Shown here: one piece after another, positions 20,514-29,009 of the stretch | How the letters are laid out: every line of letters begins with the position of its first letter | Numbering within the stretch: the first letter of the stretch is position 1 | From: Massilia aquatica | Lineage (GTDB): Bacteria > Pseudomonadota > Gammaproteobacteria > Burkholderiales > Burkholderiaceae_D | Assembly (NCBI RefSeq): GCF_011682045.1 | Contig: NZ_VVIW01000013.1 | Location: forward strand, 1 to 64,000 | DNA: 64,000 nt | Direction of reading: 5' to 3' | Made by a program: the position numbers and the translations under genes | Notes under the pieces: model-generated | The model's input: only the letters and a program-made list of their open reading frames with translations | Told to the model about the DNA's origin: nothing | Databases searched by the model: none

Positions 20514-20861
20514 CTACATGGCCTGATTCATTGCACAAATCGTAACGAGTCGAGCAGTTTAGCAGATGAACGTGCATTTTAGAAATTGTTTAATTGCAAT
20601 TTCAAGGCGATTTTCCTATCTCCCCGGATTTCCTATGCATGCCGCATGGAAACACCACGTGCAAAATGAACGCTGTTATAGATGAATTATAGTTACGTAA
20701 AAGCATTACCTAAACTGCTTCATTATTTCTTGCAATGCAGCATAAATACAACACCGAATGTAACTCCCGGTTAGCCAGTCAATGGCAAGTAGCGACCCCA
20801 GCTCTTGAAATGGCGTCGACAGGCGTCCAAAATGCACCAATCGGATCAGGAGGATTTTCGT
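20514..20861. other. 348-bp AT-rich divergent intergenic region
   Basis: It separates the minus-strand secretion operon from the plus-strand gene at 20862. It holds a candidate promoter for the operon (20686-20714, listed separately) and an inverted repeat GAAATTG (20582-20588) / CAATTTC (20597-20603) that could be a dimeric regulator site in the leader. No coding sequence is supported. Confidence 0.6.
20686..20714 (-). promoter_or_regulatory. candidate sigma-70 promoter of the two-partner secretion operon
   Basis: On the minus strand a perfect TATAAT (20691-20686) lies 17 bases downstream of TTTAGG (20714-20709), a weak -35 match. The transcript would have a leader of roughly 165 bases before the transporter start at 20513. 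A second A/T-rich hexamer, TATAAC, follows a few bases later. Confidence 0.5.
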
Positions 20862-21551
20862 ATGTACGTGTACGTTTCAGCAGCATGGTTGGCACTCACG
20901 CTGTCGGCGACGCAGGCGCACGGGCTCTCGCCCATTGCCGCGCCGGTGCGCTATAAGGTCAGTGACGGCAAGCCGTCCACCAACGTGTCGATTCAAACCG
21001 TGACGCTCGAGGCGGTTCCCGGCATGAACCCACAAGCCGTCGGCAAGGCCAATGCGGTCTTGACAGCGGCGGCGGCCAGCTTTGTCCGCGAGGCCAGGCA
21101 GTGCGGCACAGCCGCCGTCCAGGGCCGTCCGTGGGGGTTCACATTGGCTTTCGACAAGGCCGTCGTGTCGGACGCTTACCTCAGTGTGGTATTTGCCAAG
21201 TCGACTGTGTGCGCCGGCTCGCCCGACGAGGAAAAGGAAGCGCGCGTGTTCGCGCTCAAGAGCGGCGCCCTGGTGACCTCGCCGGACTTGTTCAAGCAAC
21301 TGCTGCCAAACGCGAAAATCTTGACCGCCATGAGGACAAACAAGGAATTGATCCGCCTCGGCGAGGAAACGGCCGCGACCCTGATCGACGACAGCAAAGC
21401 GGTCCTGAAAATCGATGACGAACGCTGCGACTTTTATCTGAAAACCACCTCGTACCGCATCTGGGCCGACGGCAAGCACCTGATCTTTTACCCGGAATTC
21501 AATCAGCCATACTCTTTCTGCCAGAAAGAGTACCTGATCCTGCCCGAGTAA
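20862..21551 (+). CDS. exported protein of unknown function (possible DUF4163/DUF3298-like fold)
   Basis: 229 residues from the ATG at 20862, preceded by a strong AGGAGG (20848-20853). The frame extends upstream, but only this start gives a clean signal peptide (YVYVSAAWLALTLSATQAHG). Four cysteines in the mature part suggest disulfides. The pattern of an N-terminal strand/helix unit, then GALVTSPDLFKQLLP and a final HLIFYPEFNQPYSF strand, is reminiscent of DUF4163/DUF3298 periplasmic domains, but this is only a visual resemblance. It diverges from the secretion operon and ends 4 bases before the end of the convergent GH1 gene, so no terminator fits between them. Confidence 0.8.
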   Translation: MYVYVSAAWLALTLSATQAHGLSPIAAPVRYKVSDGKPSTNVSIQTVTLEAVPGMNPQAVGKANAVLTAAAASFVREARQCGTAAVQGRPWGFTLAFDKAVVSDAYLSVVFAKSTVCAGSPDEEKEARVFALKSGALVTSPDLFKQLLPNAKILTAMRTNKELIRLGEETAATLIDDSKAVLKIDDERCDFYLKTTSYRIWADGKHLIFYPEFNQPYSFCQKEYLILPE

Positions 21552-21555
21552 GGTC

Positions 21556-22956
21556 TCACTCGGTCCACATGGCCGCGCCAGTCCACGCCGACGGCCGCGC
21601 CGGCACGCCGTCGAGCACCGCGCCATTGGTGGCGATCACTTCGCGGTAAAAATACGCGCTGTCCTTGAGCGTGCGCTCCTGGGTCGCAAAGTTCACGTGC
21701 ACGATGCCGAAGCGCTTGGAAAAGCCATGCGCCCATTCCAGGTTGTCCAGCAGCGACCAGGCGCAGTAACCGCGCACGTCCACGCCCTTGCCGATCACCT
21801 CGTGGATGGCGCGCAGGTGCTTCTGGTAGTAGTCGATCCGCAGCGGATCGTGCACGCGCCCTCCTTCGGCCACCGGCGGATCGAAAAAGGCGGCGCCGTT
21901 CTCGGTGATGTACAGCGGCGGATTGCCATAGCGCGCGGCTACCCATTCAAGCGTGTCGCTCAGACCCTTGGCATACACTTCCCAGCCGGTCTCCGTGTAG
22001 GTGGCCAGCGGCTGGCGCAGCGCCACCGCCCGCACCGGCAAGGCGGTGGCCTCGTCGCGCGTGACGCTGCGGGTGTAGTAATTGACGCCGATGAAGTCGA
22101 GCGGCTGGCGGATCAATTCGAAGTCTTCCGCCGGCCAGTCGGGCCAGGCGTCGCCGTACACGTCCTTCATCTTCTCGGGATAGCGCCCGAAAAACACCGG
22201 ATCGAGGAACTGGCCGTTCATGTAGGCGTGCCCGCGCGCGGCCGCTTCCTGGTCGGCCGCGCTGTCGCTGGCCGGGTACTTCGGTTCCAGGTTCACCACC
22301 AGCCCGATCTCGTGCTTGCCCACCTCGCGGTACATCTTGACGGCAGCGCCATGGGCGCGCAGCAGGTTGTGCGCGGCGATGGGCGCCTCGAAGCGGTTGT
22401 GGTGACCCGGCGCCAGCGTGCCATTGAGGTAACCGCCGTCGGACACCACCCACGGCTCGTTGAGCGTGGCCCACGAGGTGACCCTGTCGTCGAGCCGGTC
22501 GAACATCACGCGCGCGTAATCGGCAAACCAGCCGGCGATATCGCGATTGAGCCAGCCGCCCTGGTTGTCCAGCGCCTCCGGCAAATCCCAGTGGAACAAG
22601 GTGACCATCGGCTTGATGCCCTGCGCCAGCAGGCGATCCACCAGTTCGTCGTAGAAGCCGATGCCGACCGGGTTGACCGCGCCGCGCCCGGACGGCATGA
22701 CGCGGCTCCACGATATGCTGAAACGGTAGGCTTGCAGGCCGATCTCGCGCATCAGCGCCACGTCTTGCGCAGAGCGGCGGTAATGGTCGCAGGCCACGTC
22801 GCCGGTGTCACCATCGCGGATATTGCCGGGCGAGTGAGCGAAGCGCTGCCAGATGCTCGGTCCCGCGCCATCGGCCAGCGGCGAGCCTTCGATCTGGTAG
22901 GCCGATGTCGACGCCCCCCACAGAAAATTTTTGGGAAAGTTAATTGTGTTGGTCAT
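21556..22956 (-). CDS. GH1 beta-glucosidase
   Basis: 466 residues, full family length, no signal peptide, so cytoplasmic. The N-terminal block FLWGASTSAYQIEG, the acid/base motif TLNEP (Glu167) and the nucleophile motif YITENG (Glu352) are all intact. It should hydrolyse beta-glucosides to glucose. Last gene of the eight-gene operon; its ATG overlaps the stop of the preceding gene by ATGA. In this setting it probably completes breakdown of sophorose and short beta-glucans that the GH94 enzyme leaves behind, although GH1 enzymes are often broad in substrate. Confidence 0.95.
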   Translation of the reverse strand: MTNTINFPKNFLWGASTSAYQIEGSPLADGAGPSIWQRFAHSPGNIRDGDTGDVACDHYRRSAQDVALMREIGLQAYRFSISWSRVMPSGRGAVNPVGIGFYDELVDRLLAQGIKPMVTLFHWDLPEALDNQGGWLNRDIAGWFADYARVMFDRLDDRVTSWATLNEPWVVSDGGYLNGTLAPGHHNRFEAPIAAHNLLRAHGAAVKMYREVGKHEIGLVVNLEPKYPASDSAADQEAAARGHAYMNGQFLDPVFFGRYPEKMKDVYGDAWPDWPAEDFELIRQPLDFIGVNYYTRSVTRDEATALPVRAVALRQPLATYTETGWEVYAKGLSDTLEWVAARYGNPPLYITENGAAFFDPPVAEGGRVHDPLRIDYYQKHLRAIHEVIGKGVDVRGYCAWSLLDNLEWAHGFSKRFGIVHVNFATQERTLKDSAYFYREVIATNGAVLDGVPARPSAWTGAAMWTE

Positions 22957-25900
22957 GGTTTTCCCTTGGTGTGATCGAGTGCGATGAAAATGGTGGCCGG
23001 CAGCGTGCCGATACGCAGTTCGCCGCCGCGCCAGAGCGCGGCCTTGCCGTTCATGGTGGTGCGCGCGCCGCTCCAGCGGGCATCGTGCGCGCGCAGGCGC
23101 ACACCGCCAGGCGGCCGCTTGATCTTACCTCCAATCCCCATGGTGATGCCGCGCGCGTCGGAGCGGATGGTGTAATCGAGCCAGCCGTACCCGGTCGGCA
23201 AAGACTGCACAGCGACGCCCGCGCCAGCGAGCCAGGCAGCCGGAATGCCATCGGCGACGATCAGCGACTGGTCGGACTCTCGCTCGTAGGCAAACAGGTC
23301 GAGCGTGGAGCGGATGAAGTCCGACGCAATCCAGCCGTGCGGCATGTCGCCCACAAAGCGCGGCGCGCGCGCGTCGCGCCCCACCACCTCGGCCCACTGG
23401 TTCCAGGCGGCGGGCCGGCGGTCGCGCATGAAAAAATCGAGCAGTTCGTGCGCGCGTTCGCGCCATCCGAGCCGCACGAACGCGGCCACGTTGCGCAGTT
23501 CGTACGGCGTGTAGTCGTTCCACTCGCGCCGCCCGTCGCGCCGCGCCGCCGCATCAAGCCAGTAACGTTCGAACGTCCCGTGCAGCAGGTCTTGCGGCAG
23601 GCGCTGTTGCAGCCCGCCCGGCGAGAGCGCGATGGTGCTGGAGGTGGGATCGAAGTCCCCCAGTTCCGCCGCGCCCGCAAGGTAGCCGATGCGGTGCGTG
23701 CTGGCGGTCAGGCGCAGGGATGCCAGCAGCTCGCGCTCGAACTGGTCGGCCTGCGCGGTCAGGGCAGCGGCGTGCGCCGGCTCGCTCACCACCCTGGCCA
23801 GCATGGCGGCGTCGCGATAGCCGCGCAGGCCCCAGAAATTGTCCCAGTTCGCGTGCATCGGCTTGGCCGAATAGCCTTCGTGGCTGATCGACGCCGGCAG
23901 CAGGCCATACAGCATGCGCCGCCCGGGCACGAGATTGGCCGCCGTCCGTTGCGACTGGCGCTGCCGCTCCATGTAGGCCGCCGCCGCCTTTACGCGCGGC
24001 CAGAGGCGCGTCACCAGTTCGCGCTCGTGCGTGTAGCGCCACACTTGCGCCACCAGGAAAATGAACTCGCCCTGGCTGTCGTTCTCCGGCACCGGGTCGG
24101 CGCCGCGCCGGTCCACGCAGCAGGGGATCTTACCGTTCGCGAACTGGTGCGGCGCATACCAGTTCACGTAGTCGCGTGCGTCGGTGTGGTCGCCCAGCCG
24201 CAGCATCGCTTCCGACATCATGGCGCCATCGCGGATCCACGAGCGTGCATACGAGCGCGTGCCGGGCATCAGCGCCGCGCCGTCGCGCGTCATCAAGATG
24301 TGCGCCAGCGACGAACGCAGGGTGTCCACCAGCGGCTGCGCCGAGGGCGGAACGGTGAACAACACGCGATTGAGGCGCGCGCGCCAGCCGCTGGCGACGT
24401 CGTCCTGCATCCTGGTGAGCCATTGCGCGGGACTGGCGCCGGCCAGCTGCGGCGCCTGCGCCGGGCCGTTCAACGGCAGCGCCAGGCCGAACACCGCCGT
24501 CGCGCCCGGCGCCAGCGTGACGTCGTACGCCAGCGCGCCGGAGGCGAAGCCGGCTTCGTCCTCCACCCGCCGCAGCGCACTCCAGCCGTCGCCGGCGAGG
24601 CGCGCCGGAATGGCGGTATGGTCGAACGACGACACGCCGGCGTGATCGGGAGCGGCCAAACTCCACACGCGGGTGGCGCCATCGACCGCGAAACTGTCGC
24701 CGTTCCAGGCGAGCGTGCGGATCGGGCTCACGCCAGGTGGCGTATTCAAGAACTGCATCGGTGGATTGACTTGCAAGGGCCGCAGCGCCAGTACCAGCCG
24801 CACGGTCAATGCCGCATCCGACGTGTTGGCCAGGTCGTAGCGCGCAATCAGCTGCGAAGTGGCCGCTGTACCCTGCGCGAAGGCGCTCGTGCGCAGCTGC
24901 CAGCGCGGCGCCGTCCAGGTCACCGACGGTATCGGCAGATAGCCGTCCTGCAGCGCGTGCGAGGTCGATACATCGGCCCAGGTAACCAGCTTGCCCCCGT
25001 CAATCACGAACGGTTCGATCGTGAATCCGGCGCGCGCCGCTTCAATCGCGCCGTCTTCCGAGATCAGCCCCGTTTCGCGGCCACCGTCCACCCCAAGCAC
25101 GGTCCAGTAATTCTGCTGCCCCGACATGCCGCGCGGGTAATGGCCGCGCGGCGCCTCCGTTGCCAGGGCCTGGAAGAAGCTGTTGGCCGATGCGCCGTAC
25201 GCCAGGTCTTTCAGTTCGATGCGATCGAGCCGGTATGGCTGCGCCGGCGCGCCGGGTAGCGCCACGCGCACGTAGCGTGCCTCGGACTCGCCCAGCAGCA
25301 GCGGATCGGCGCCGCCGCTGCCGTCGACCACCTTGCGCACCGTGCGCCAGGTGCTGCCATCGTTCGAGAATGCGACCTCGTAGCGGGCGGCGTGCAGCCC
25401 GTCCGCCCAGTGCAGCACCAGGCCGCCGAATTCGCGCGGCACGCCATAATCGACCGTCACCGCGCCCGGCGTGGTGGCGACGACCGGCTCGGGTGGTGGC
25501 CCGGACGGCGCAATGGCGCGCATGCGCAGGTCGTCGATCCAGACCGACCCACGCCCGCCGTCACGCCCGGCGCTGACCACCAGTTCCATCTGTTCGGTGC
25601 GGCGCAGCGTGCGGTCGCTGGCCGGCCCCCAGGCAAAATCGATGTGGCGTTTTTTAAACGTCACCTTTTGCCACTCGCGCGAGATGGCGAAGTTGGGCCG
25701 GTTGACCCACCAGACGTTGTCGCCGCTGGCGTCGACCAGTTTCATTTCGAAGTTGTTGAGCGGGGCGTCGGCGCGCAGCCAGAACGAGATGGCAAAGTCG
25801 CCGTCGAAGTCGAGCGGCAGCACGCGCTTTGCGCTGGCATAGCCGGCGGCGCTGCCGAAGTCGAAGTCGAAGCGCATGCCCTGCCCCTGCACGCCCGGCG

Positions 25901-26036
25901 CGCCCGACGCGCTGGCGGTGACGCCGTCCGACACCACTGCCTTCCACGCGAGCGGCTGCTCGAAGTCGTCCAGGATGCGTTCCTGCGCCTGCGCGCTGAG
26001 CATCGTGCACAGCAACAGCGGCCATGCTTTCATCAT
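22953..26036 (-). CDS. large secreted six-hairpin glycoside hydrolase with N-terminal binding modules
   Basis: 1027 residues. A short signal peptide (about 1-17, ending SAQA) is followed by a jelly-roll carbohydrate-binding-like region (about 20-190, starting ILDDFEQP). An F5/8-type-C (discoidin)-like module lies at about 205-295. A supersandwich/(alpha/alpha)6 catalytic part follows (about 300-1000) with blocks GTRSYARSWIRDGAMMSEAML, CCVDRRGADPVPENDSQGEF and MHANWDNFWGLRGYRDAA. The SWIRDG and NDSQGEF segments resemble glucoamylase-type toroid hydrolases, but I cannot assign a CAZy family. Coupled by ATGA overlaps to the ABC permease before it and to GH1 after it. Periplasmic or surface trimming of imported glucan fragments is inferred. 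Confidence 0.8.
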   Translation of the reverse strand: MMKAWPLLLCTMLSAQAQERILDDFEQPLAWKAVVSDGVTASASGAPGVQGQGMRFDFDFGSAAGYASAKRVLPLDFDGDFAISFWLRADAPLNNFEMKLVDASGDNVWWVNRPNFAISREWQKVTFKKRHIDFAWGPASDRTLRRTEQMELVVSAGRDGGRGSVWIDDLRMRAIAPSGPPPEPVVATTPGAVTVDYGVPREFGGLVLHWADGLHAARYEVAFSNDGSTWRTVRKVVDGSGGADPLLLGESEARYVRVALPGAPAQPYRLDRIELKDLAYGASANSFFQALATEAPRGHYPRGMSGQQNYWTVLGVDGGRETGLISEDGAIEAARAGFTIEPFVIDGGKLVTWADVSTSHALQDGYLPIPSVTWTAPRWQLRTSAFAQGTAATSQLIARYDLANTSDAALTVRLVLALRPLQVNPPMQFLNTPPGVSPIRTLAWNGDSFAVDGATRVWSLAAPDHAGVSSFDHTAIPARLAGDGWSALRRVEDEAGFASGALAYDVTLAPGATAVFGLALPLNGPAQAPQLAGASPAQWLTRMQDDVASGWRARLNRVLFTVPPSAQPLVDTLRSSLAHILMTRDGAALMPGTRSYARSWIRDGAMMSEAMLRLGDHTDARDYVNWYAPHQFANGKIPCCVDRRGADPVPENDSQGEFIFLVAQVWRYTHERELVTRLWPRVKAAAAYMERQRQSQRTAANLVPGRRMLYGLLPASISHEGYSAKPMHANWDNFWGLRGYRDAAMLARVVSEPAHAAALTAQADQFERELLASLRLTASTHRIGYLAGAAELGDFDPTSSTIALSPGGLQQRLPQDLLHGTFERYWLDAAARRDGRREWNDYTPYELRNVAAFVRLGWRERAHELLDFFMRDRRPAAWNQWAEVVGRDARAPRFVGDMPHGWIASDFIRSTLDLFAYERESDQSLIVADGIPAAWLAGAGVAVQSLPTGYGWLDYTIRSDARGITMGIGGKIKRPPGGVRLRAHDARWSGARTTMNGKAALWRGGELRIGTLPATIFIALDHTKGKP

Positions 26037-26863
26037 CCCTTCACGCTCCCCACCAGCAAGCCCTGGATATAATAGCGCTGCAAGACCAGGAACAGCAGCA
26101 GCACCGGCAGGATGGTGAGCACCGATCCGGCCATCATCATCTCGTTATCCTGCACATGCTCGCGCGAGAGCGACGCCAGCGCCACCGGCAAGGTGTAGAG
26201 GTCCTTGTCGGTGAGGACGATCAGCGGCCACATGAAGTCGTTCCAGCTGCCCAGGAAGCTGAAGATCGCCAGCGTCACCAAAATCGGCGCCAGCAGCGGC
26301 AGCACGATCGAGCGGAAGATGCGGAACTCGCTGGCGCCGTCGAGCCGCGCCGCTTCGAGCAGCGCGTCGGGAATGGTCAGCGCATACTGGCGCACCAAAA
26401 AAATCCCGAAGATGCTGGCCGCCGCCGGCACCAGCACCCCCACGTAGGTGTTCACAAGCCCCATCTGCTTCATGATCAAGAACAGCGGCAGCATCGCCAC
26501 CTGCCCGGGAATGACCAAAGCCCCCAGCAGCAGCTTGAAAATGCGGTCGCGCCCCGCGAAACGCAGCTTGGCGAACGCGTAGCCCGCGCCCACGTTAAAT
26601 ACCAGCGACAGCAGGGTGGCGGCCAGGGCCAGCACCAGGCTATTCAAAAAATAGCGCTTGACGCCGGCCTGCGCAAACAGCTCCAGGTAATTGGCCAGCG
26701 TGGCCTGGCGCGGCAGCAGCGGCGGCGGGAAGTGGCTCGCTTCGCCATGCGCCATGAAGGAGACTGACGTCATCCACAGCAGTGGAAACATCGCCAGCAG
26801 TGCGCACAGCACCAGCACCGCATTGATCCACACGCGCCGGGGCATGGCGCCGTGCGCGCTCAT
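26033..26863 (-). CDS. carbohydrate ABC transporter permease, MalG type
   Basis: 276 residues with about six membrane helices. The cytoplasmic EAA loop reads EAARLDGASEFRIFRSIVLP, the contact site for the ATPase, followed by the helix PILVTLAIFSFLGSWNDFMWPL typical of MalG-type CUT1 permeases. It pairs with the upstream permease, their reading frames overlapping by ATGA (26863-26860). The transporter's ATPase is encoded on the other strand at 38399. Confidence 0.95.
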   Translation of the reverse strand: MSAHGAMPRRVWINAVLVLCALLAMFPLLWMTSVSFMAHGEASHFPPPLLPRQATLANYLELFAQAGVKRYFLNSLVLALAATLLSLVFNVGAGYAFAKLRFAGRDRIFKLLLGALVIPGQVAMLPLFLIMKQMGLVNTYVGVLVPAAASIFGIFLVRQYALTIPDALLEAARLDGASEFRIFRSIVLPLLAPILVTLAIFSFLGSWNDFMWPLIVLTDKDLYTLPVALASLSREHVQDNEMMMAGSVLTILPVLLLFLVLQRYYIQGLLVGSVKG

Positions 26864-27738
26864 TCTTCCAGCCCGCGGCCGGCCACGCGCATCTGCAGCA
26901 TGGTCACGCCGAACATGAGCAGGAACAGGATGAAGGCGACCGCCGTCGCGCTACCCAGGTTCCACCATTTGAAGCCCTGCTCGTACATGAAGTACAACAC
27001 GCTGACGGTGCTTTGCAGCGGCCCGCCTTCGGTCATCATGTATGGTTCGGCGAACAGCTGGAAGTAGCCGGCCATGGTGAGGATGCTGACCATGAACATG
27101 GTCGGCGCCAGCGCCGGCAAAGTGATGTGGCGCAGCATAGCCATGCTGCGCGCGCCATCGAGTTCGGCCGCCTCGTACAGATCGGCCGGGATGCTTTGCA
27201 GGCCGGCCAGGAAGATGATCATGTTGTAGCCGAAGTTCTTCCAGACCGCGAACAGGATAATCGAGGGCATCGCAAAACGCGGGTCGCCCAGCCAGTCCAC
27301 CGGCGCGATCCCCACCAGATCGAGCCCGTAGTTGATGAAGCCATAGCGCGAGTGGTACAGGTAGCGCCAGATGACGGCCACCGCCACCATCGAGGTGACC
27401 ACCGGCGCGAAGAAAGCGGTACGAAACAGCGGCTTGAACCACGCCAGCTGGGAGTTGAGCAGCAGCGCCGCGCCGAGCGAGGCGGCAATCGAGAGCGGCA
27501 CTCCGACCACCACGAAGAACAGCGTGTTGCCCAGCGCCTTCCAGAACAGCGGTGTTTGCAGCAGTTCCGCATAATTGGCCAGGCCAACGAAGCGCAGGTT
27601 CTTCAGGTCCGCCAGCGCGTACAGGTCGAAGTCGGTCATGCTCATCGCCAGCGCGGCGAATACCGGCACGAAGAAAAACACGCCGATCACCAGCAGCGGC
27701 GGGCCCACCATCCACCATGCGGCGCGGCCGCTCTTCAT
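26860..27738 (-). CDS. carbohydrate ABC transporter permease, MalF/UgpA type
   Basis: 292 residues from the ATG at 27738, which overlaps the TGA of the binding-protein gene (ATGA). A longer frame exists upstream but would begin inside that gene with an Arg/His-rich stretch unlike any permease, so it is rejected. Six membrane helices; the EAA loop reads EAAELDGARSMAMLRHITLP. CUT1 family inner-membrane channel for oligosaccharides. Confidence 0.94.
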   Translation of the reverse strand: MKSGRAAWWMVGPPLLVIGVFFFVPVFAALAMSMTDFDLYALADLKNLRFVGLANYAELLQTPLFWKALGNTLFFVVVGVPLSIAASLGAALLLNSQLAWFKPLFRTAFFAPVVTSMVAVAVIWRYLYHSRYGFINYGLDLVGIAPVDWLGDPRFAMPSIILFAVWKNFGYNMIIFLAGLQSIPADLYEAAELDGARSMAMLRHITLPALAPTMFMVSILTMAGYFQLFAEPYMMTEGGPLQSTVSVLYFMYEQGFKWWNLGSATAVAFILFLLMFGVTMLQMRVAGRGLEE

Positions 27739-29009
27739 GCCCTGCCCCGCTGGTCGAGCATCCAGCGGCGTTTTTCCAGGATGCGGTCGGTGCGCGCGTC
27801 GAGCTCCGTCACGGCTTGCTCGAGCGTCATGCGGCCCGCCACCAGCGCCTCGGTCACGATGCGCATCTCGGTGCCGATGCGCTCCCATTCAGGCACCTTG
27901 GGCGGCGACTTGGCGCGCTCGAGCTGCTCGCGAAAGGCCGCCGAATACGGATCGCCCTGCAACGCCGGGTCGGCCCACGCGCTGCGGCGCGGCGGCAGGT
28001 TGCCGGTCATCTGGTAAAAGCGCCGCTGCACATCCGGCTGCGACAGGTATTCGATTACCTTCCACGCTTCTTCTTTATGCTGCGACGCCTTGAACACGAC
28101 CAGGCTGGCGCCGCCGGCCACCGAAGCGCCGGGGCCGCGCGGTCCGGGCAGGGGCGCCGTCATCCAGGTGTGCTGTTTGTCGGGCGGCAGGCGGCGCTTG
28201 AATTCGCCGATATTCCATGGCCCGGAGATGTAGAAGGCAAAAAAGCCCTTGGCAAATTCATCCCACACGTTCGAAATCGCCGTGGCCGAGAGGCGCGGCG
28301 CCAGGCCGGTTTTGAAGATGTCGAGATAAAACTGCAAGGTGGCGCGAAAATCGGCATGGCGGAAGTCGCCGAAGCGCCCTCCTTCGCGCAACAGCGGCGC
28401 GTCCTGCTGCAACGCCAGCGACAGCAGTTGTTCGTATTCGTTCAGCGGCAGCAGCACGCCATAGTTTTGCGGGCTGCGTTGTTTTACGGCGCGCATGGCA
28501 TCAAGCCATTCGGCCCAGCTGGCGGGCGGCCTGGCAAAGCCGGCGTCCCGCAGCAGGTCCTTGCGATAGTAAATCAGGCGCGTGTCGACATACCAGGGCA
28601 CCCCGAACAACTGGGCGTCGATCTGGTTCGAGGCCCAGATGCCGGGAAAATAGTCGGCGCTCATGACGCCGTCGGCGCGGTCGACGCGCTCGCCCAGCGG
28701 CTCGATCGCGCCCAGCGCCGCGAACTGCGGTATCCAGGTATTCCCGAGCTGGCACAGGTCGGGCGTGACATCGCCGGCAAAAGCGGTCAGCAGTTTTTCC
28801 TGGGCCGACAGCCACGGCAGCTGCTGCACCTTGATGCGGATGCCGGGGTTGATTCTCTCAAAGTCGGCCAGCAGTTCCTTGACCACTTCGCCCTCGCGCC
28901 CCATGGCCCACAGGCGCAGTTCCACCGGGCCGCCGCTGCGCCGCTCGCAGCCGGCCAGCAGCAGTGCCAGCGCCGAACCGGCGACCCAGTGGCGCCGCCG
29001 CAAATTCAT
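27735..29009 (-). CDS. extracellular sugar-binding lipoprotein of the ABC transporter
   Basis: 424 residues from the ATG at 29009. This start overlaps the upstream stop by ATGA and gives a clean lipoprotein signal (NLRRRHWVAGSALALLLAGC, lipid-modified Cys21); the longer frame would run into the preceding gene. The mature protein is a family-1 solute-binding protein: VELRLWAM start, EVVKELLADFERINPGIRI, and a C-terminal EEAWKVIEYLSQPDVQRRFY block. It should capture oligosaccharides in the periplasm and pass them to the two permeases downstream. Sophoro-oligosaccharides are the likely ligand from context. Confidence 0.93.
   Translation of the reverse strand: MNLRRRHWVAGSALALLLAGCERRSGGPVELRLWAMGREGEVVKELLADFERINPGIRIKVQQLPWLSAQEKLLTAFAGDVTPDLCQLGNTWIPQFAALGAIEPLGERVDRADGVMSADYFPGIWASNQIDAQLFGVPWYVDTRLIYYRKDLLRDAGFARPPASWAEWLDAMRAVKQRSPQNYGVLLPLNEYEQLLSLALQQDAPLLREGGRFGDFRHADFRATLQFYLDIFKTGLAPRLSATAISNVWDEFAKGFFAFYISGPWNIGEFKRRLPPDKQHTWMTAPLPGPRGPGASVAGGASLVVFKASQHKEEAWKVIEYLSQPDVQRRFYQMTGNLPPRRSAWADPALQGDPYSAAFREQLERAKSPPKVPEWERIGTEMRIVTEALVAGRMTLEQAVTELDARTDRILEKRRWMLDQRGRA

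Noticed and set aside
27739-27888. N-terminal extension of the MalF-type permease
   Set aside because: It is inside the binding-protein gene in another frame, Arg/His-rich, and the ATG at 27738 gives the usual ATGA overlap and a normal permease start.
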